Of a DNA stretch of 64,000 nucleotides, positions 1 through 10,520 are shown in pieces; within the stretch, counting starts at the first letter, position 1; each line of letters opens with the position of its first letter. The stretch comes from Larix kaempferi (Eukaryota; Streptophyta; Pinopsida; Pinales; Pinaceae). The position numbers and the translations under genes were made by a program. The DNA is taken from contig BSBM01000440.1 in the NCBI GenBank assembly GCA_027924585.1, positions 13,113,501-13,177,500 on the forward strand, in the 5' to 3' direction. The notes below the pieces were generated by a model. It was given only the letters and a program-made list of their open reading frames with translations. It had not been told where the DNA came from and made no database searches.

Positions 1-991
1 CCACTGAGTCTCCTTCACTATATCAGTGCTTCCATGTGCCAGTTACACCAACCACATTCAGTTAGACTCAGTTTGACTCCCAATTGATCACTACTTGTGC
101 ATTGATGACTTCACTGATGATGAGATAGACTCCTAGTTTGGCACTGATGACTCTCCACTGATTATGGATCTGTGCATGAAGGATAATTCGAATTACACCT
201 AGTGAATTCGAATCCTCATACTCAACATTGTATATTTACCCGGTTACTATTCTGATTAATGTAGTGTGTGTAATTATTCTGCCTCTATTGGATCTATGTT
301 CTATTGCTTCTCTCTTCTTCCTTAATTCCTTAATTCTTTCACTGTGAGGTTACATTATCTCTTTGGATCTTATGTTGGCAATCTAACAGTTCCACCATTG
401 AATTAGCATTTAGTTTGGACAAAAAATGCATTCCTAAGGGAGATTCTTGACTTCCCTTGAATCCCATACCTTGTAGGTGTTGTATAGCTTGACCATTGGG
501 CAATAAAAAAGTGGTTTGGCATATCATGGATTGTTATTAGAGTTTGCATTCTCCCCCCATATCTTTTATTTTACATTTTTTCATATTTATTTATTTTTAT
601 GTGAATTACACTAACAATCTATTGCAGGATCACTTGGAGGATACCAACCAACCACCCATAGGGGTTCTAAGGATTGAGGCCTTGCTGCAACCTACAAGTC
701 CTAACCCCTTACCAAGTGGAAGATTGCACTTGTGCAATTTTTTCCACAACACATGGGATGAAAAATTTCCATGAGTTTTCATAGGTCCCAAGACTCTACA
801 AAAAAAAAAAATTGGCCCAAAGATGATTAATAAAACTCCCAAAAATGGTGAAATTGTTATTTCGGGAAGGTCTCAAAAGGGGGATTCTTAAAATAAAAAA
901 ACAGGGATGGATACAAGAGCTTGAATTTGTAAAATATGAAAGAATAAGAGCATGCATGAATTCTAGAAAAATATTTCCATAACCTCCCCTT
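1..991. other. Unassigned host DNA left of Copia-A1
   Basis: AT-rich DNA with no intact gene. An open frame on the minus strand (339-527) and short plus frames show no family motif that I recognise. The only suggestive piece is the exon-like segment at 628-774, listed separately. A run of eleven A at about 799-809 could be a decayed retroposon tail, but no matching head or target-site duplication is visible. Confidence 0.5.
628..774 (+). pseudogene. Possible exon remnant, function unknown
   Basis: An open frame starts immediately after a good acceptor context: a T-rich tract, a CTAAC branch-like site near 611 and TTGCAG ending at 627. It runs 48 codons to a stop at 772-774. Its composition (LRIEALLQP, LPSGRLHLCNFFHNTWDE) looks like genuine protein rather than random AT-rich translation. 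I do not recognise the family. No partner exon is visible in the window, so this may be a captured or decayed gene fragment, or chance. Confidence 0.2.
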
Positions 992-996
992 GTTTT

Positions 997-1600
997 TCTT
1001 GAGATATTGTAACTTCAAAGAATATTATATTTGTACTTTATTATTCCGGAGATGTTTCATTCCTCCGTGAAGATCTTATTGTATATCCGGAGATGTTTAT
1101 TCCTCCGTCGGAATGTAGTAACTCGGGTTATTAGACATCCCTAGTGGGGGTCGGCCCTGTATGTGTTATGTGGGTAAAAGGGTTATTAGACCACCCTAGA
1201 GGGGTCAGCCCAGTCAGTTGTAGTGGGGTATTTAACCCATTGGTTAAATACGAGCCTACGTGTACTTGTGTAAAATACATATCAGAGTAGTGTATAAATA
1301 GAGGAGGTGTGTTCCTCATTATACACACTCACTTACTTGAGGATAGCGCACTTGTGGAGGAGAGGTCTGCTACTGTGGAGGAGGAGATCATGTCTCAGGG
1401 TTTCATCTTTGTATATTGCTGGTCATCTATATTGAGGAAGCTTTGCTGGGTTTTCTACCCCATGAGGGTTTCCCAGGATAAATCTCTGTCTCTTGTGTTT
1501 ATGCTGTGCTTGTTGTTTTTTCAGTGATCCTGTATATGCTATTATTGTGAAATGGAATGTAATGCTGCTATTTTCTGTCTTAGCATATTAAATTTTAACA
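997..1600 (+). repeat. 5' LTR of Copia-A1
   Basis: 604 bp, ending ATTTTAACA. The first two bases are TC where the 3' LTR has TG, a mutation at 998 in the terminal dinucleotide. Two copies of a GGTTATTAGACNNCCCTA module lie in U3 (about 1126-1210). A TATAAATAG box is at 1293-1301. The other differences from the 3' LTR are single substitutions, for example 1107 G against 7917 A. Confidence 0.95.
1289..1326 (+). promoter_or_regulatory. TATA box with surrounding dyad, Copia-A1 5' LTR
   Basis: TATAAATAG at 1293-1301 sits in an inverted repeat. The outer arms are GTGTATAA and TTATACAC, the inner arms GAGGA and TCCTC, around a GGTGTGT loop. The same arrangement is in the 3' LTR, where the TATA box is at 8103-8111. 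A transcription start would be expected near the right arm. That this is the LTR promoter is inferred from its position. Confidence 0.7.
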
Positions 1601-1612
1601 TGGTATCAAAGC
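1601..1612 (+). other. Primer-binding site, initiator tRNA-Met type
   Basis: TGGTATCAAAGC starts directly after the LTR. It differs by one base from TGGTATCAGAGC, the usual complement of plant initiator tRNA-Met used by Copia elements. Confidence 0.9.
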
Positions 1613-4600
1613 TAACCTGAAGGAAGACAAGGTATGGCACTTACGACACTTGCTTTACTTACGACAATTTGAAGGTTAGGGTTTTACATAGCAAAAACCA
1701 GTCATCGTGGAACTTTCGCTATAACTCCATTTTGGCGAAGGTTCAGGGTCTGAAAAGTTTACAGGTCGAAGATAACATCCCCAGGTACCTTGTGTCCAAA
1801 GGGCATCCTCAGATTCGTTGTACTTTGTAAGTTATGATCAGTACAAGTTAGGGTTTCTGCCTCTTCCAGATCTCAGTCAAAATCAGGTGACCTTGGAAAA
1901 AAGGTCATAACTTGGGCTAGGAAGCTCCAAATGAAATTTTGTAAAAAGTGACAGGTATTACAAAGATTTTACTATCTCAGGAAACGTTTTCAGAGGCCGA
2001 AGGTGAACCAGTGACACGTGGCACTCCGTACAAGTTCGCTCTCCTGTTTTATCCCATAAACAGGTCACGTTGCGACACTTGGCATAATTTGGGATAGGAA
2101 GCTCCAAATGAAATTTCGTAAAAAGTGACAGGTAGTACACAGACTGTACTATCTCAAGAAACGTTTTCAGAGGCCGAAGATGAACCAGTGACACGTGGCA
2201 CGCCGTACAATTTCGCTCTCCTGTTTTATCCCATAAACAGGTCATGTTGCGACACTTGGCATAACTCTCTCTCAGAAAATCCAATTGAGGTCAGACCTGT
2301 CAGGATGGAAAGATGACAGGTCAGGATACTACAGAAAAAGGGTTTCAGACCCTGTGGAGCAAAAATTTCAGAGTTATAGCAGAAACAACCAGGTGCATAT
2401 TTCTGTCAAAACAAAATTATTTTTCGAGCACCTTTATTCATGGCTTCCAGAATTTAGGGTTTCGGAGAAAGTTAGAATTTTTGGAATCGGAATCCACAGC
2501 TGAATGCTACTCAGGAAAATCAAAATTTAGAGACCAAGATCGAATTTTTTGGTTGGGTGGAAGACCGGGCTTGATCAAACCCCAGTTCGGGATTTTGATC
2601 GGAAAGATGGAAAATTAGGGCTTCAGCAAAAGTTGGAATTTTTGAAGTCTGTAACCACGGCTGGAAACTCCTAAGAAAAATAAGAGTTTAGAGCCTTGGA
2701 TCGAACCTTTTGTTTGGGCAGAAGGGTGGGCTTCATCAAACCCTAGTTCGGGATCCTGTCCAGAAGATCCAGAAGTTTCAAAGGCAATTTTGAGGGGTCA
2801 AATTTTGGAAATTCCAAAATTGAAGTATGCTAGTTTGATCAGCTCAGCAAGACATATTCTTTCATCCATTCAGAAGTGTGAAAGTCAAAGATTGAATTTT
2901 TAGGGTTTCTCTAGAAAACCCTAATCAAGCTCCAGATCAAGTTTCAGGGGGAGTTGAGGCTAAGGCCTTACATAAGAAGACTACAAGAAGTCTCGACAGG
3001 TATGACTTAAGGAGGCTCAGGTATGTCTTGAAATCTAATTCTTGATTAAGTTCATGATGTGTTTGTCTTCATATTATTTATTAGTACAATCTTGATTAAT
3101 GTTAGAATTGTCTTATCACCCTAGTAACAGTATGAATGCATGTGAATGATCAAATACATTCTTTGATTAGGGATATATGATTGTACTAATGCATTATGAT
3201 GTTGTGTGAGGTTGATGTTGTCTGCTAACAAGATACAGGTACATCACAAAAGATAAATCAGGTTCCATGACCATGAAAACATGAAGACAAAGACTCTTCC
3301 ATAATCTTTGTTCTACTTATGAGGTATGTATGACTTTGTTATATTATGATTAACCTATGAGACATGCAGGTTCTACCTCAGGATCTCTAAATCATTGAAG
3401 AGATTGTTTAGGTATGTTGTACATAACTAAGTAGGTATACTAATCCAGGTATGTTTCCCATGAATCTTACCTTGTGTTAGGATCCCTCATATAAGTATAC
3501 TTGGTATGATTGGTTATGCTTATTCATAAAGTTAGTAATCAAGGGATTATGCATATTATGTCTTTTATCTTGATTGATGATATGCATGAGTAAAAGAAGA
3601 CTTCCCTGAAATCTTGAATACTAATGTTTATTAACTATAATCATGACTTTACATTCTCAAGATTATTTAGAAATATAATGTTTTGATAACATTTAGAACA
3701 TACTAATGGGTGTATGTTTGTGTATGAGATCATGAGGATGACACTTGAACATGCACAGTGGTACAGAATGAATAGAAGTTCGAAAGACATACAGACGATC
3801 AAGCAGGAGGCAACCACACAAACATAAAAGATAAGTATTTGAGTTGTTATTTGAAATAGTAAATGATATTGCCTGTAATAGGTTGTATGAATATTTGTAT
3901 TCCTATAATATATCATGCTAAGTGTAAATATTCATAGAACATTGAACAATATACGACTAATATGCATATGATTGGTAAGTTGGACAAACATTCCATTGTT
4001 GCTTGTCTAGAATGAAACCTCTTTGCGGACATGCTGAGAGTTGTGCACACTCTCGATAGTATGTTCTGGTAGAGATGGAAGGCATCTAGATAGCCACTGT
4101 ATGCATACAGGATATGGGAAAGTGTTGTGCCAAAGTATTGGTCAAGATAGTTGCATAACTATGTAAATGATATCTGTATGCATAATAGGTTATCATGTCA
4201 ATATGATTTGATGATTATGAAGTATTACTAATCATGTACCTAATTTTGATTTGTAGGAATAATCATGATGAATGATGAACAAGCGATGGATGTTCAACAA
4301 AAGGATTTACAAATCAAACACACTATAGAAGGCTTGTGGTCAGAAGATTCTCTTAGAAAAGAGAAAGAGAATCATGATGAGATGTTTGTTCCAAGTGGAT
4401 AAATAAAACCATTCTCTTAATGGTGTAATTAAAGAAGAAGTGTGATTCAGGTTTTGTATGGGTACCCAGGATCGATAATCAATTGATGAGCTTAATGATC
4501 ACCAAGGGTGATGTGGATCTCAACCTTTGCTACAAGATTGAATATGGTTTTTATACACAGATGACATGGATGCAAGAAGGAACTCACCACAAAGTTTGAA

Positions 4601-4700
4601 TAATATTGAGGCCCATATCAGTAGACCCATCTATCGAGAGATGGCACAGATAGATATGCAGAAAATCATTCAATGCAGAGTGTGAATGATGTTCAGTCAC
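1613..4700 (+). other. Long non-coding leader of Copia-A1
   Basis: About 3.1 kb between primer-binding site and pol remnant, with no gag, zinc knuckle or protease motif in any frame. It includes a 177-bp direct duplication and many AGGTATG and TATGCATA stretches. The matching leader in Copia-A2 (36656 down to about 33780, minus strand) aligns over most of its length. It is therefore a family feature and not random decay. It probably holds packaging and transcript-processing signals, but none can be named from sequence. Confidence 0.6.
1916..2271 (+). repeat. 177-bp tandem duplication in Copia-A1 leader
   Basis: Two copies start about 1916 and 2093. Shared landmarks are GCTCCAAATGAAATT (1924 and 2101), GTTTTCAGAGGCCGAAG and CCCATAAACAGGTCA. 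Copia-A2 has a comparable duplication at about 36005-36280 (minus), and Copia-B2 one copy near 58021-58200. The duplication may therefore predate the split of A1 and A2. Confidence 0.8.
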
Positions 4701-4709
4701 AAAGGGAGA

Positions 4710-5760
4710 ATTGACAGTTTCTTGATAAGATTGGGCTTTACCAAAAATTAAAGTTGTCCCTATCCTTTACCTCAAGGCTATGGATCATACTATTATTATG
4801 ATATCTTTCTTATAGGGAATGAGAAACAGATCATGAAAAGAAAGAAGAAGATAGCTGCAGAAATGAAAAATGAAAGATCTCAGATTGATGCATTACTTCC
4901 TAAGTCTCGAAGTATTGCAAGGCTTAGAAGGAATCTTTCTCAACCAAGGTAAGTATGCTGTGAAGTTTCTAAAAAGCTTTGATATGTTGGAGTATAAAGC
5001 CATGGCCACTCCCATGGACTCCAACTTGAAGTTGTTAGTTAATGACTCATCGTATTTAGTGGACCTAACCCTATATAGACAAATCATTGGGTCATTGATG
5101 TATCTAACAAATACTAGGCTAGATATATGCTTTGCTGCAAATACCCTAAGTCAGTGTCTAGTAGAACCTAGAAAGGTTCACTTAATAACTACAAAGCATG
5201 TAGTGAGGTACCTGAAAGGTACAATAGATTTTGGTCTATATTATCTTGGAGGTCATGAACTCCGTTTACATGGTTACTCAGATTCTGATTGGGCAGGAAG
5301 TGCCTCAGACAGAAAGAGTACATCAGGTGGATGTTATAGTCTTGAATCTGCCATGATCTCATGGTTCAGCAAGGAACAATCTAGTGTGGCTCTCAGTATT
5401 GCTGAAGTAGAATATATATATATAGTTGTCTGCTCTGCCAGCTGTGAAGCAGTGTGGCTTCAGAAGCTATTATATGGAGTATCTGACTTAGAAATGAATT
5501 CCACTATGATTATGTGTGACATTCAAAAAACTGCATCAAGATAGAAAATCTTGTATTCCACGATAAGTCAATAACACATAGAGATCCGATACTTCTATAT
5601 ACGAGATATGGTGTAGAGAGGAGCTATCAAGCTCGAGTATATAAGCACTGAGGATCAGATTGCTAATATCTTGACTAAACCTCTGTCTCGAGTAAAGTTT
5701 AAATACTTCCGAGACAAGCTTGGTATAGTCCAGAAGGACCCTCCTCGAAAGGGGGAGTAG
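4710..5760 (+). pseudogene. Copia pol remnant: RT tail plus RNase H
   Basis: Family motifs in order: a degraded thumb-side RT stretch (SFLIRLGFTKN, about 4714-4750), then LMHYFLSLEV, a frame opening at 4870, ATPMDSNLKLL, YRQIIGSLMYLTNTR, the RNase H core DSDWAGSASDRKSTSG (about 5281-5330) and ISWFSKEQ. After a stop at 5542 the frame continues with NILTKPLSRVKFKYFRDKLG near 5660-5720. In Copia elements these segments end the polyprotein. The catalytic YVDD box is lost (only YYYDIFLIG is seen there) and a one-base frameshift lies near 4865. Gag, protease and integrase are gone, so the product cannot work alone. Confidence 0.9.
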
Positions 5761-5861
5761 CATAGTATCTGATAACAAGTCTGTCTCATCAATGATGAGG
5801 TTACCTATTTACTGCACCTAGTTACTTAGAATTATTTAGATTTAGGAATCTTATATTTTTT

Positions 5862-6147
5862 CTTTTGATGATAGATGTATACATGCTTTTGATGATAGAT
5901 GTATTAGTGAGAATACATGCTTTTGATGATAGATGTATACATGCTTTTGATGATAGATGTATTAGTGAGAATACATGCTTTTGATGATAGATGTATACAT
6001 GCTTTTGATGTCAGATGTATTACTGAGAATACATGCTTTTGATGTATGATGTATACATGCTGTTGATGCTAGATGATGATACATGTATTGATTAATGTAC
6101 TTGTATAGATGAGGATACTTGTACTTGTATTGATGAGGATACATGTG
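5862..6147 (+). repeat. Short tandem array, about 24-bp units
   Basis: Repeated TGATGATAGATGTATACATG and TGATGATAGATGTATTAGTG units, grading into TTGTATTGATGAGGATAC units near 6097-6145. The last type reappears on the minus strand of Copia-A2 (31550-31690), which confirms that this block belongs to the family. Confidence 0.85.
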
Positions 6148-7195
6148 GGGATTGTATCATCCTTGAACACTTGTTCTAAAATGAGCCGTAGACAGAGGTC
6201 TCCGAGAAAGAGGAGGGATTGTATCATCCTTGAACACTTGTTCTAAAATGATCCGTAGACGTGAGGTCTCTGAGAATGAAGTCCTTAGTGGACAATTGAG
6301 GGGATTGGATCATCCCTGGACTTTCAGTCCTAAAGAGAGCCGTAGACGTGAGGTCTCCGAGAATGAAGTCCTTAGTGGACAATTGAGGGGATTGGATCAT
6401 CCCTGGACTTTCATTCCTAAAGAGAGCCGTAGACGTGAGGTCTCCGAGAATGAAGTCCTTAGTGGACAGTTGAGGGGATTGGATCATCCCTGGACTTTCA
6501 GTCCTAAAGAGAGCCGTAGACGTGAGGTCTCCGATAATGAAGTCCTGAATGAACAGGCAGGGGATTGCATCGTCCCCGGACTGAGGTCCCAGAATAGAGC
6601 CGTAGACTGGGTCTCCGATAATGAAGTCCTGAATGAACAGGCATGGGATTGCATCGTCCCCGGACTGAGGTCCCAGAATAGAGCCGTAGACTGGGTCTCC
6701 GATAATGAAGTCCTGAATGAACAGGCAGGGGATTGCATTGTCCCCGGACTGAGGTCCCAGAATAGAGCCGTAGACTGGGTCTCCGATAATGAAGTCCTGA
6801 ATGAACAGGCAGGGGATTGCATCGTCCCTGGACTGAGGTCCCAGAATAGAGCCGTAGACTGGGTCTCCGATAATGAAGTCCTGAATAAACAGGCAGGGGA
6901 TTGCATCGTCCCCGGACTGAGGTCCCAGAATAGAGCCGTAGACTGGGTCTCCGATAATGAAGTCCTGAATGAACAGGTAGGGGATTGCATCGTCCCCGGA
7001 CTGAGGTCCCAGAATAGAGCCGTAGACTGGGTCTCCGATAATGAAGTCCTGAATAAACAGGCAAGGGATTGCATCGTCTCCAGACTGAGGTCCCATAATA
7101 GATCCGTAGACTGATGTCTTTGAGAACTGAAGATCGGATTGTATCATCCATGGACCTATGTCCTAAAGAGAGTAGGATTGATCATCCTAGGAACA
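6148..7195 (+). repeat. Tandem array with 87-bp then 84-bp units
   Basis: CGTAGAC recurs at 6341, 6428, 6515, 6601, 6685 and onward, giving three units of about 87 bp and then about seven of 84 bp. Each unit contains GGATTGNATCRTCC followed by two bases and GGAC. Because the periods are multiples of three, both strands show long open frames (up to 307 codons). These are period artefacts. The array lies between pol and the 3' LTR. Its 87-bp unit is clearly related to the 86-bp unit of Copia-A2. Confidence 0.95.
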
Positions 7196-7580
7196 TGATC
7201 ATGTGATGACGATGTTGATGATCGTGTGATGACGATGCTGATGATCGTGTGATGACGATGCTGACGATGCTGATGATCGTGTGATGACGATGCTAATGAT
7301 CGTGTGATGACGATGCTGATGATCGTGTGATGACGATGCTGATGATCGTGTGATGACGATGCTGATGATCGTGTGATGACGATGCTGATGATGCTGATAA
7401 TCATGTGATGACGATGCTGATGATCGTGTGATGATGATGCTGATGATCGTGTGATGACGATGCTGATGATCGTGTGATGACGATGCTGATGATCGTGAGA
7501 TGACGATGCTGATGATCGTGTGATGACGATGCTGATGATCATGAGATGACGATGCTGATGATCGTGTGATGATGATAATC
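7196..7580 (+). repeat. 23-bp minisatellite in Copia-A1
   Basis: About sixteen copies of a 23-bp unit built from GATGACGATGCTGATGATCG plus TGT, with occasional 9-bp insertions (GCTGACGAT, GCTGATGAT). The same unit in reverse orientation is present in Copia-A2 at 31020-31270. Confidence 0.95.
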
Positions 7581-7797
7581 GTGAGGATCCAGATGATGAT
7601 ATTGTTGTAGCTGTTCAAGTGTTACAGAAGATAAAGACTCAATACTGAAGATGTCGATGTTCCAGTATTGAAGATGTTCCAGTAACTGCTTGAGTTACTG
7701 ATGATGTTGAGAAAGCTTCCAATGATTTATAGATGTATCATGTATGATGTTGATGACTCCTTGCTCGTGCAGATGTTGTTATAATATCCTTCTCGTT

Positions 7798-7806
7798 AAG
7801 GGGGAG
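7798..7806 (+). other. Polypurine tract of Copia-A1
   Basis: AAGGGGGAG directly abuts the 3' LTR, the expected position of the plus-strand primer. Copia-A2 has the same tract in reverse at 30794-30802. Confidence 0.9.
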
Positions 7807-8410
7807 TGTTGAGATATTGTAACTTCAAAGAATATTATATTTGTACTTTATTATTCCGGAGATGTTTCATTCCTCCGTGAAGATCTTATTGTATATCCGG
7901 AGATGTTTATTCCTCCATCGGAATGTAGTAACTCGGGTTATTAGACATCCCTAGTGGGGGTCGGCCCTGTATGTGTTATGTGGGTCAAAGGGTTATTAGA
8001 CCACCCTAGAGGGGTCGGCCCAGTCAGTTGTAGTGGGGTATTTAACCCATTGGTTAAATACGAGCCTACGTGTACTTGTGTAAAATACATATCAGAGTAG
8101 TGTATAAATAGAGGAGGTGTGTTCCTCATTATACACACTCACTTACTTGAGGATAGCGCACTTGTGGAAGAGAGGTCTGCTACTGTGGAGGAGGAGATCA
8201 TGTCTCAGGGTTTCATCTTTGTATATTGCTGGTCATCTATATTGAGGAAGCTTTGCTGGGTTTTCTAGCCCATGAGGGTTTCCCAGGATAAATCTCTGTC
8301 TCTTGTGTTTATGCTGTGCTTGTTGTTTCTTCAGTGATCCTGTATATGCTATTATTGTGAAATGGAATGTAATGCTGCTATTTTCTGTCTTAGCATATTA
8401 AATTTTAACA
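7807..8410 (+). repeat. 3' LTR of Copia-A1
   Basis: 604 bp, TGTTGAGATATT to AATTTTAACA, with intact TG and CA termini. TATAAATAG is at 8103-8111. Seven substitutions separate it from the 5' LTR. Confidence 0.95.
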
Positions 8411-8415
8411 GTTTT

Positions 8416-8858
8416 TTCTACTTTTGAATACAAATAGAGGGAGAAAATATGACTTTTCAAAATAAGAGAGCGCTAAAAGAAGAAAGGAGGGGAAATGGTA
8501 TGTCTGAGCCTGTAAGTTTAATATTTATCCTTGAATATCCATTAAAACTTGCAAATAATATGACCAATGGATAGCCTAGAAAAACCCCATATGCACGAAT
8601 CCATCAAAAAACCCAAAATCCATGCTTGGAATGGAAATGAAATGAAGCTTTACCTTATTCATCCTTCAAGGATTTGAATCCCTCACTAATACACTATAAA
8701 AATGGTTAAGTTTGTCTCATATCACTATCCCTCTCATCAAATTCAAAATATGGCTTCATGTGTTGAAAGAGATGAGTTTTTGTCATCCACACCCCCTAGT
8801 ATCGGGGAAAAACTCTTGACATTCCATAGTGTGGTCTAATGGGTGCCTATTCCACCTC
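8416..8858. other. Host DNA between two insertions
   Basis: Intergenic-looking sequence with no supported gene. It is the left flank of Copia-C, and the continuation of the same host sequence lies at 19449. Nothing else is seen. Confidence 0.5.
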
Positions 8859-8863
8859 CTCCA

Positions 8864-9580
8864 TGTAAAATTCAATCACAACAGATCTAGGAAACAAGAA
8901 CAACAATTAATAGATATGCATGCGGCAAATTGTGTGTCAAAACACCGGTGCAAAAGGTTTCTAGCATTTCATGCATTATCATTAACTTAGAAGATGTTTA
9001 CAATGTGAAACAATGGCAATAATAGCTAGGCAATTTGAATCCTAGAGAGGTCATTCGAATTGAATGCAGGAGAGTGGCTTACTCATCAGTTAACACCACT
9101 GGGAACATTAGTTAACCACTTAATTGCCGAGTAATTGACTCTAACAGACTCTCAAAATGTCAAACTAAGTCAAACTGAGTCTAGAACTCAACTTATTGCC
9201 CCAAATTAGGGGAGGGCACCTTTTCGACTTCAGTTAACTGATTTTTAGGTGAAATTACCCAAAATTAGGTCAAACTGAGTAGGACGACACCTTTCCGACT
9301 CCAGTTAGCTAATTGTTAGGTGAAACATACCCAATTGGACTGAGTAGGGTGCATTAATCATGTAAATCACCATAGTTGGATCCCTGAATGATGGAGGAGG
9401 CCCAATTAACTAAATTTGATGACCCAGTTGGCTCCTCAAATGAAGGAGGAGGCCCAATTGACTAAAACTAATGGTTTGTTGATGACGTAAGCACATAATT
9501 GAGTCAAAATACTTAGGATAAGTGGTAAATTAGGATGTTAATCCAAAATAATGATGTGTTGTTGGAAAATGACTCCAACA
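8864..9580 (-). repeat. 3' LTR of Copia-C
   Basis: 717 bp, TGTAAAATTCAATCAC to GACTCCAACA on the plus strand. It is bounded inside by CCCCCCCTTA (9581-9590), the complement of a purine tract. Rich in GACTCAGTTTGAC-like and GGAGGAGGCCCAATT repeats, which are also present in the partner LTR. Confidence 0.9.
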
Positions 9581-9689
9581 CCCCCCCTTAATATAATCTC
9601 ATGTGGAGGATTAAAATAAAATAATAAAAGGGCCCCGGAAACAAAGGCCATAGATCACCCAATATAGAAATAATCCAAAAAATGCTCAA

Positions 9690-10203
9690 AAAATCTAACT
9701 GAGGAAAGAGGGAAAAACCTAGTGGGAAAGAAAAAACCCCCTCAAAGTGAACACTGAAGGATCTAATCTGTCCTCACTATAGTGGAACTCACCCCCAACA
9801 ATGAACAAAGGTAAGAGAACTTCTTCTCAGTGAAGCTCTTGGTGAAGATGTCTACAATTTGCTCTTATGTAGGGAAAGAATGCAGTGTAATGGTTTTGTC
9901 ATGCACGAGCTCTCAGATGTAGTGAATGTGGATATCAATATGCTTGGTCCTATGTCTCTAAATTGGATCTGTCGAGATCTTGATAGCACTCTTATTTTCT
10001 CAAAAAATGACAGTAGAATTTTTGCTACCAATATCAAACTCTACTATAATACCCTACAACCAAACTACGTGAACGCAAGCATTGACTGCTCCTCGATACT
10101 CTGCCTCTACTGAATATAAGGAAATGGCTGCCTACTTTTTTCTTGACCAACAAATAGGCCTTGTTCCAATCATGAAAACATATACGGAATTGGAATTTCA
10201 ATC
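9690..10203 (-). pseudogene. Copia-C RNase H C-terminal part
   Basis: Minus-strand reading gives STEAEYRGAVNA, ENKSAIKIS, RHRTKHIDIHIHYI, then VDIFTKSF, in the order expected for the end of Copia RNase H. Several stops replace codons (for example in the stretch where HxRTKHIDI should be continuous). The N-terminal half continues at 16250 on the other side of the LINE, which entered right after the SDWAGD motif. Confidence 0.8.
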
Positions 10204-10520
10204 AATGCTATCACCCGAATGAGGTCAAAGTCTCTAGGGGAAGACAATAGCAAAAAAAAACCCCAAGAATTATAGATCAGGAAAAAACCTTGAAACCCCG
10301 AGAATTACAGAGAGCCGAAGCATTAGAAAGTTAGCAGAGTGTGATGAAAAAAGAAGCAAAAGAAACTCTACGTTGAAGGTCTGAAGTTGCATTGAGTGAT
10401 TAGTGTAAAATATCTTAGAGACGATGTTTCTGTGGGATATCAATTAATCAAGAACCACCAAGCTTCACACGCAGAACACGTGAAGACTGGATCGTATCCA
10501 ACTGAGCGTACAGGATAATA

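Larger units (their letters stand above)
992..8415 (+). mobile_element. Copia-A1, LTR retrotransposon with TSD GTTTT
   Basis: Complete insertion: LTR 997-1600, primer-binding site at 1601, internal region, purine tract 7798-7806, LTR 7807-8410, flanked by GTTTT at 992-996 and 8411-8415. Both LTRs are 604 bp and differ at 7 positions with no indel (about 1.2 percent), so the insertion is young. The inside is not autonomous: a leader of about 3.1 kb, then only the reverse transcriptase tail and RNase H of a Copia pol, then about 1.7 kb of tandem arrays. Gag, protease and integrase are absent, so it must have moved with proteins from another element. Same family as Copia-A2. Confidence 0.95.

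Noticed and set aside
53-230. Left edge as a fragment of the Copia-C LTR (GACTCAGTTTGACTCC-like words)
   Set aside because: Only short words are shared; no colinear alignment over 50 bp could be seen by eye.
1131-1328. 65-codon antisense ORF (MRNTPPLFIHYSD) recurring in four family A LTRs
   Set aside because: The copies are only a few percent diverged, so an open frame persists by descent. It covers the TATA dyad and the U3 module, which explain the conservation better, and no start context or motif supports a protein.
6224-7151. Open frames up to 307 codons on both strands through the 84/87-bp array
   Set aside because: The period is a multiple of three, so any stop-free frame of one unit stays open. 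Three frames are open at once. The related A2 arrays have periods of 71 and 86 bp, which would break any protein.
7156-7618. Histidine/serine-rich repeat proteins on the minus strand
   Set aside because: Translation of a 23-bp minisatellite. All three frames give the same residues in rotation.
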